This document shows, one piece after another, positions 18,486-20,922 of a DNA stretch of 20,922 nucleotides. Source of the DNA: Chara braunii. Taxonomy: Eukaryota; Streptophyta; Charophyceae; Charales; Characeae. The notes beneath the pieces were generated by a model. The model ran no database searches and was not told the origin of the DNA. It was given only the letters and a program-made list of their open reading frames with translations. The position numbers and the translations under genes are program-made. The stretch lies in NCBI GenBank assembly GCA_003427395.1, contig BFEA01000219.1, forward strand, positions 880,496-901,417, in the 5' to 3' direction. Within the stretch, counting starts at the first letter, position 1. The number at the start of each line of letters is the position of its first letter.

Positions 18486-19570
18486 ATGGCAAATCAGGCA
18501 GTAAATGGGAAGTACATCCCTCCTACTCCATCGACGACAGTTAGGATCAATGAAAAGCTAAGAGAATCGGTAGGCAGATGCTATACTGAAGGAGTATGTC
18601 TGGACGACGCAACGCTAGGAGAAGTGGTCGAAGACGCGGAGGGCAAACGCTTAGTAGTCAACGGGCAGGTCAACGCCGTTAAGGAAGAGTGGTTAAAAGA
18701 CCACACCGTTATAGTTTCTTTCCAAGGAGAGGCGAGGAACCTAATGAGGCAAATAAAAGAGGATCTAATTAGGGCATAAGAAGACGAATGGTTCGTGAAG
18801 AGACTATTTGGCCTCGATGTGGAGCGAGGGAGGGTGAAATTCGAGGGAGCCAATGTGGTGTCTTACATAGCTAGGTCGGAGCAAATTGCAACTTGCCTGC
18901 TTCAGCAAAAGGAATTCAAGATCAAGCTACAAAAGGCAGAAGAATACATTGTTACTTTTAAACCATGGCTCCCTCTGCAAGAGCTTACAGAAATTAAACT
19001 ACGAAACGCCGAAATGAAATTTTGGATTATGACCTTGCGTGTTCCCTTTGAGTCTTTGACGCTTACTATTTCCTGCAAAGCGCGGTTCAACGAGTGTTTG
19101 GAGATGTCCTTTTGATGCACCCCCCTAAGTATGATAGCTCAAGACCGAAGCTGGTGAACGTAAAACTGGATCTCTCATCGAATGCACGGGAAAAGGTGGA
19201 TGATGTCTTAACTATCCAATCGCCAATCGGAGAGAGGTGGAGAGTAGAGATTGGTACTCCATACACAGATTGGTGTAGAAGGTGCAAGTGGTATTTTCAT
19301 ACGGAAGTCAACTGTCCTAGGACTCGTCAAAGGGAGCAGGGAGTTGGGAACCTGGTAGGCAGACTCGGGGGATATAAGGCGAGGTTCTTTCAACACCAGC
19401 AGAGACAGGCAAGGCACGACAGGGCGCCAGCAACGACCATGGATAGAACAACAGCGACGCAACAGACTCGACAACAGAAAAATTGTGGAAAATTTCCATC
19501 AAGTTTTCAACTTGGGCACAACACTGAACCAACATTGGAACTACGTGAAATGATCTGGCCAACCATTTAG
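18486..19570 (+). pseudogene. LINE ORF1-like protein with CCHC zinc knuckle, decayed
   Basis: The frame starts MANQAVNGKYIPPTPSTTVR and meets a TAA at 18777-18779. It resumes in the same frame (EDEWFVKRLFGLDVERGRVK) and stops at 19113-19115. From about 19090 a different frame carries on: VFGDVLLMHPPKYDSSRPKL, then a zinc knuckle C-x2-C-x4-H-x4-C at 19274-19315 (CRRCKWYFHTEVNC), then a basic, Gln/Arg-rich tail to a TAG at 19568. The order of FKPW block, FGDVL-HPPKYD block and CCHC knuckle fits the DUF4283-type ORF1 of plant L1-like LINEs, an RNA-binding protein that packages the element's RNA. One nonsense change and one frameshift make it inactive as shown. No endonuclease or reverse transcriptase follows. 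Alternative: a domesticated or gag-like zinc-knuckle protein. Confidence 0.75.
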
Positions 19571-19581
19571 GACGGTTGGGT

Positions 19582-19672
19582 CCATGTTTCCAACCGTTTA
19601 CGAACATGCGGCCAACATGTTTCCAACATGCGTTCAACGTTGGTCCAACATGTTTCCAACACGTTTTCAACA
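19582..19672. repeat. About 31-bp minisatellite, three units
   Basis: CCAACATGTTTCCAAC words start at 19582 (variant), 19612 and 19644. The units contain the palindrome CAACGTTG. They begin about 12 bases after the ORF1 stop codon. Confidence 0.8.
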
Positions 19673-19773
19673 AGTGTGTGTTGAAAAATTAGTGCTCTTA
19701 AGCTCCCAGCAATGCAGTTCACTAATGCGTGGAAACGGCGGTGCAAGCGACCTCATTTCACCTTTGTGTGGCC

Positions 19774-19925
19774 CGTAGTAATGAACCGTGATATTCTCGT
19801 GGCTGTGCGGGTCGCGGAGGCGCACGGTTGAGAAAATGAATGGACGAGCTATGTAGTGAACTGTAATGTTATCGTGTGTTCGCGGGCCCGCAGTAGTGAA
19901 CCGTGATGTTGTCGTGTGCTGGCGT
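19774..19925. repeat. Three GTAGTGAACCGTGATGTT repeats
   Basis: Units begin near 19774, 19853 and 19892, each followed by TCGTG/TCGTGTG and a G-rich word. The last two are spaced 39 bases apart. Confidence 0.75.
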
Positions 19926-20019
19926 TATTTACATTGTGCGCGGTGCACAGCGTGGTGTGCTGGAGCCGACGATGACGACAACAGGCCCAAAAAAACGAAG
20001 GCGTCGACGACGAGAATAG

Positions 20020-20038
20020 AAAAAAAAAAAAAAAAAAA
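20020..20038 (+). repeat. A19 run, possible LINE poly(A) tail
   Basis: An uninterrupted run of 19 A, about 450 bases after the ORF1 stop on the same strand. An AATAAA follows at 20065-20070, after rather than before the run, so the tail interpretation is uncertain. Confidence 0.6.
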
Positions 20039-20482
20039 CAGAAGACGAACGAGGTACAAGAAAAAATAAAGCGCGCCGAAATGGTGGCCACGCGTCGGGA
20101 CCAAGAAGCGTCGTTGGTTTTCTCATTTGACATAAACCTGGAAGGCTGTGCTTTCACTACTATTGCACCTATTGTCCGATGTGTCCGCCCTCCCGGTTAA
20201 TGTGCCCGAGGCTGTTGTTTTGTTTTTTTTGGTCATGTATTTTTTTTTTTCCGTTTTCAATTTTTTTTTGTTTTTGTTTCTGTTGCTTTTTTCGATTTTT
20301 CTAGTGTGTGCCGCAAGTGTCGACGGCTCCTTTGTTCGTGCGCTGCCACGTTGTGGGACGGCCGGGGCATAGTTGGGGGGTCCCTTTCGCCAGACCAACC
20401 TAGCGGAGGCCCTTTTTTATTTCCGACATGCATGCACCTGCACCCCCGGATCTTTTTAATTTTCTTTTTTCACTGCCCATGA

Positions 20483-20529
20483 TCCCCACCCCCTCCCCCC
20501 CCCGCCCGGCCCCCTTCCCCCTCCCCCCG
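20483..20529 (-). other. G-quadruplex-forming C/G-tract
   Basis: On the minus strand about seven G-runs of 3-10 bases are separated by loops of 1-3 bases. This far exceeds the usual four-run quadruplex pattern. The plus strand is a matching i-motif or triplex-type pyrimidine tract. Confidence 0.8.
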
Positions 20530-20728
20530 CGATGTGCGGAAAGGCCCCGTGTAGCAACCGGTTCATTTTTGTGTGGAGGCCCGGTGCTGCCACGGTGCGT
20601 GTTTTTTTTCTTTTTTTTTTCCCGTTCCCCTTCCCTACCCACCTTGAGGCCTGTTGTGCCACTGGTGCCGTTTCGTTTGGGTTGTTTACCGCAGGTACCT
20701 TTTTGTACAAAGCCTGCACTTGCTTGGC

Positions 20729-20775
20729 CTAGGCCGAGCCTCTGTTTTTTTCTAGGCCGAGCCTCTGTTTTTTTC
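20729..20775 (+). repeat. 23-bp tandem repeat, two units
   Basis: CTAGGCCGAGCCTCTG plus seven T begins at 20729 and 20752; the two units are identical. Confidence 0.95.
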
Positions 20776-20922
20776 TTTTAACTACCGGTACCTACTCTTC
20801 TTCACACCACTTTCACCTCATTCTTGTTGACGCTCCTTGGTTGTTTTTCGTTGTCTTCATCTACAACGACGCCGTTTTCACCATCTCCTTAGTCATTCGT
20901 GTTGCCATCCTCACGGCCTGTG

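Larger units (their letters stand above)
20041..20922. other. T-rich and C-rich low-complexity DNA, no gene seen
   Basis: Runs of 6-10 T recur between 20217 and 20300, at 20601-20620 and at 20743-20776. The base bias produces many proline- or phenylalanine-rich frames that I do not accept as genes. Confidence 0.5.

Noticed and set aside
20428-20781. 117-codon proline/phenylalanine-rich frame
   Set aside because: It is an artefact of alternating C-runs and T-runs.
19573-20922. LINE ORF2 (endonuclease/reverse transcriptase) after ORF1
   Set aside because: No frame shows the YADD core or endonuclease motifs; the stretch is minisatellite and low-complexity DNA.

Overview
The window looks like nuclear DNA of a streptophyte. 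My best guess is a charophycean alga of the Chara type. That guess rests on family memory: a trihelix-type protein with a long Gly/Ser linker, and a LINE ORF1 with a plant-type zinc knuckle, both of a style I associate with Chara. The rest is what large plant genomes show: few genes, many repeats, homopolymer tails, microsatellites and two unresolved bases (11588, 11722). No bacterial, organellar, rRNA or CRISPR content was found.

Layout. (1) 1-2153 and 11746-13850 are two direct copies of one repeat of more than 2.1 kb. I counted about 28 substitutions in the first ~890 aligned bases, roughly 3%. Both end at the same CGACA and their flanks differ beyond it. The simplest reading is the two LTRs of one long-terminal-repeat retroelement, with the 5' LTR cut by the window edge. 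(2) 2154-11745 would then be mostly its internal domain. It has no gag, protease, RT, RNase H or integrase reading frame that I can recognise. It is rich in small perfect hairpins, above all a chain at 6186-6375. It also carries a degenerate array of about 19 inverted telobox-like boxes (7495-8930) and CAG-rich low-complexity DNA. Long LTRs around a non-coding, structured interior is the architecture of a LARD, a large non-autonomous retrotransposon derivative. (3) 13851-15741 (minus strand) is a trihelix (Myb/SANT-like) protein gene. It may splice into a coiled-coil exon that the LTR junction cuts at 13850, so the retroelement may have broken this gene. A frameshift in a G-rich tract breaks it a second time. 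(4) 15805-16180 is a fold-back element with a hairpin of 79-nt arms just upstream of that gene. (5) 16200-18050 holds no confident gene, but several minisatellites and a second inverted pair. (6) 18050-20038 is a LINE-like element that keeps a decayed ORF1, with no reverse transcriptase, and is followed by an A19 run. (7) 20040-20922 is T-rich and C-rich low-complexity DNA with a strong G-quadruplex motif on the minus strand.

Nothing here forms an operon or a working pathway. The biology is retroelement structure: RNA folds kept by compensating changes between LTR copies, a possible non-coding retrotransposon and the gene it interrupts, and an ORF1-only LINE. Main limits: the 5' edge of the long repeat and any target-site duplication lie outside the window, and no homology search or fold-energy calculation could be run.
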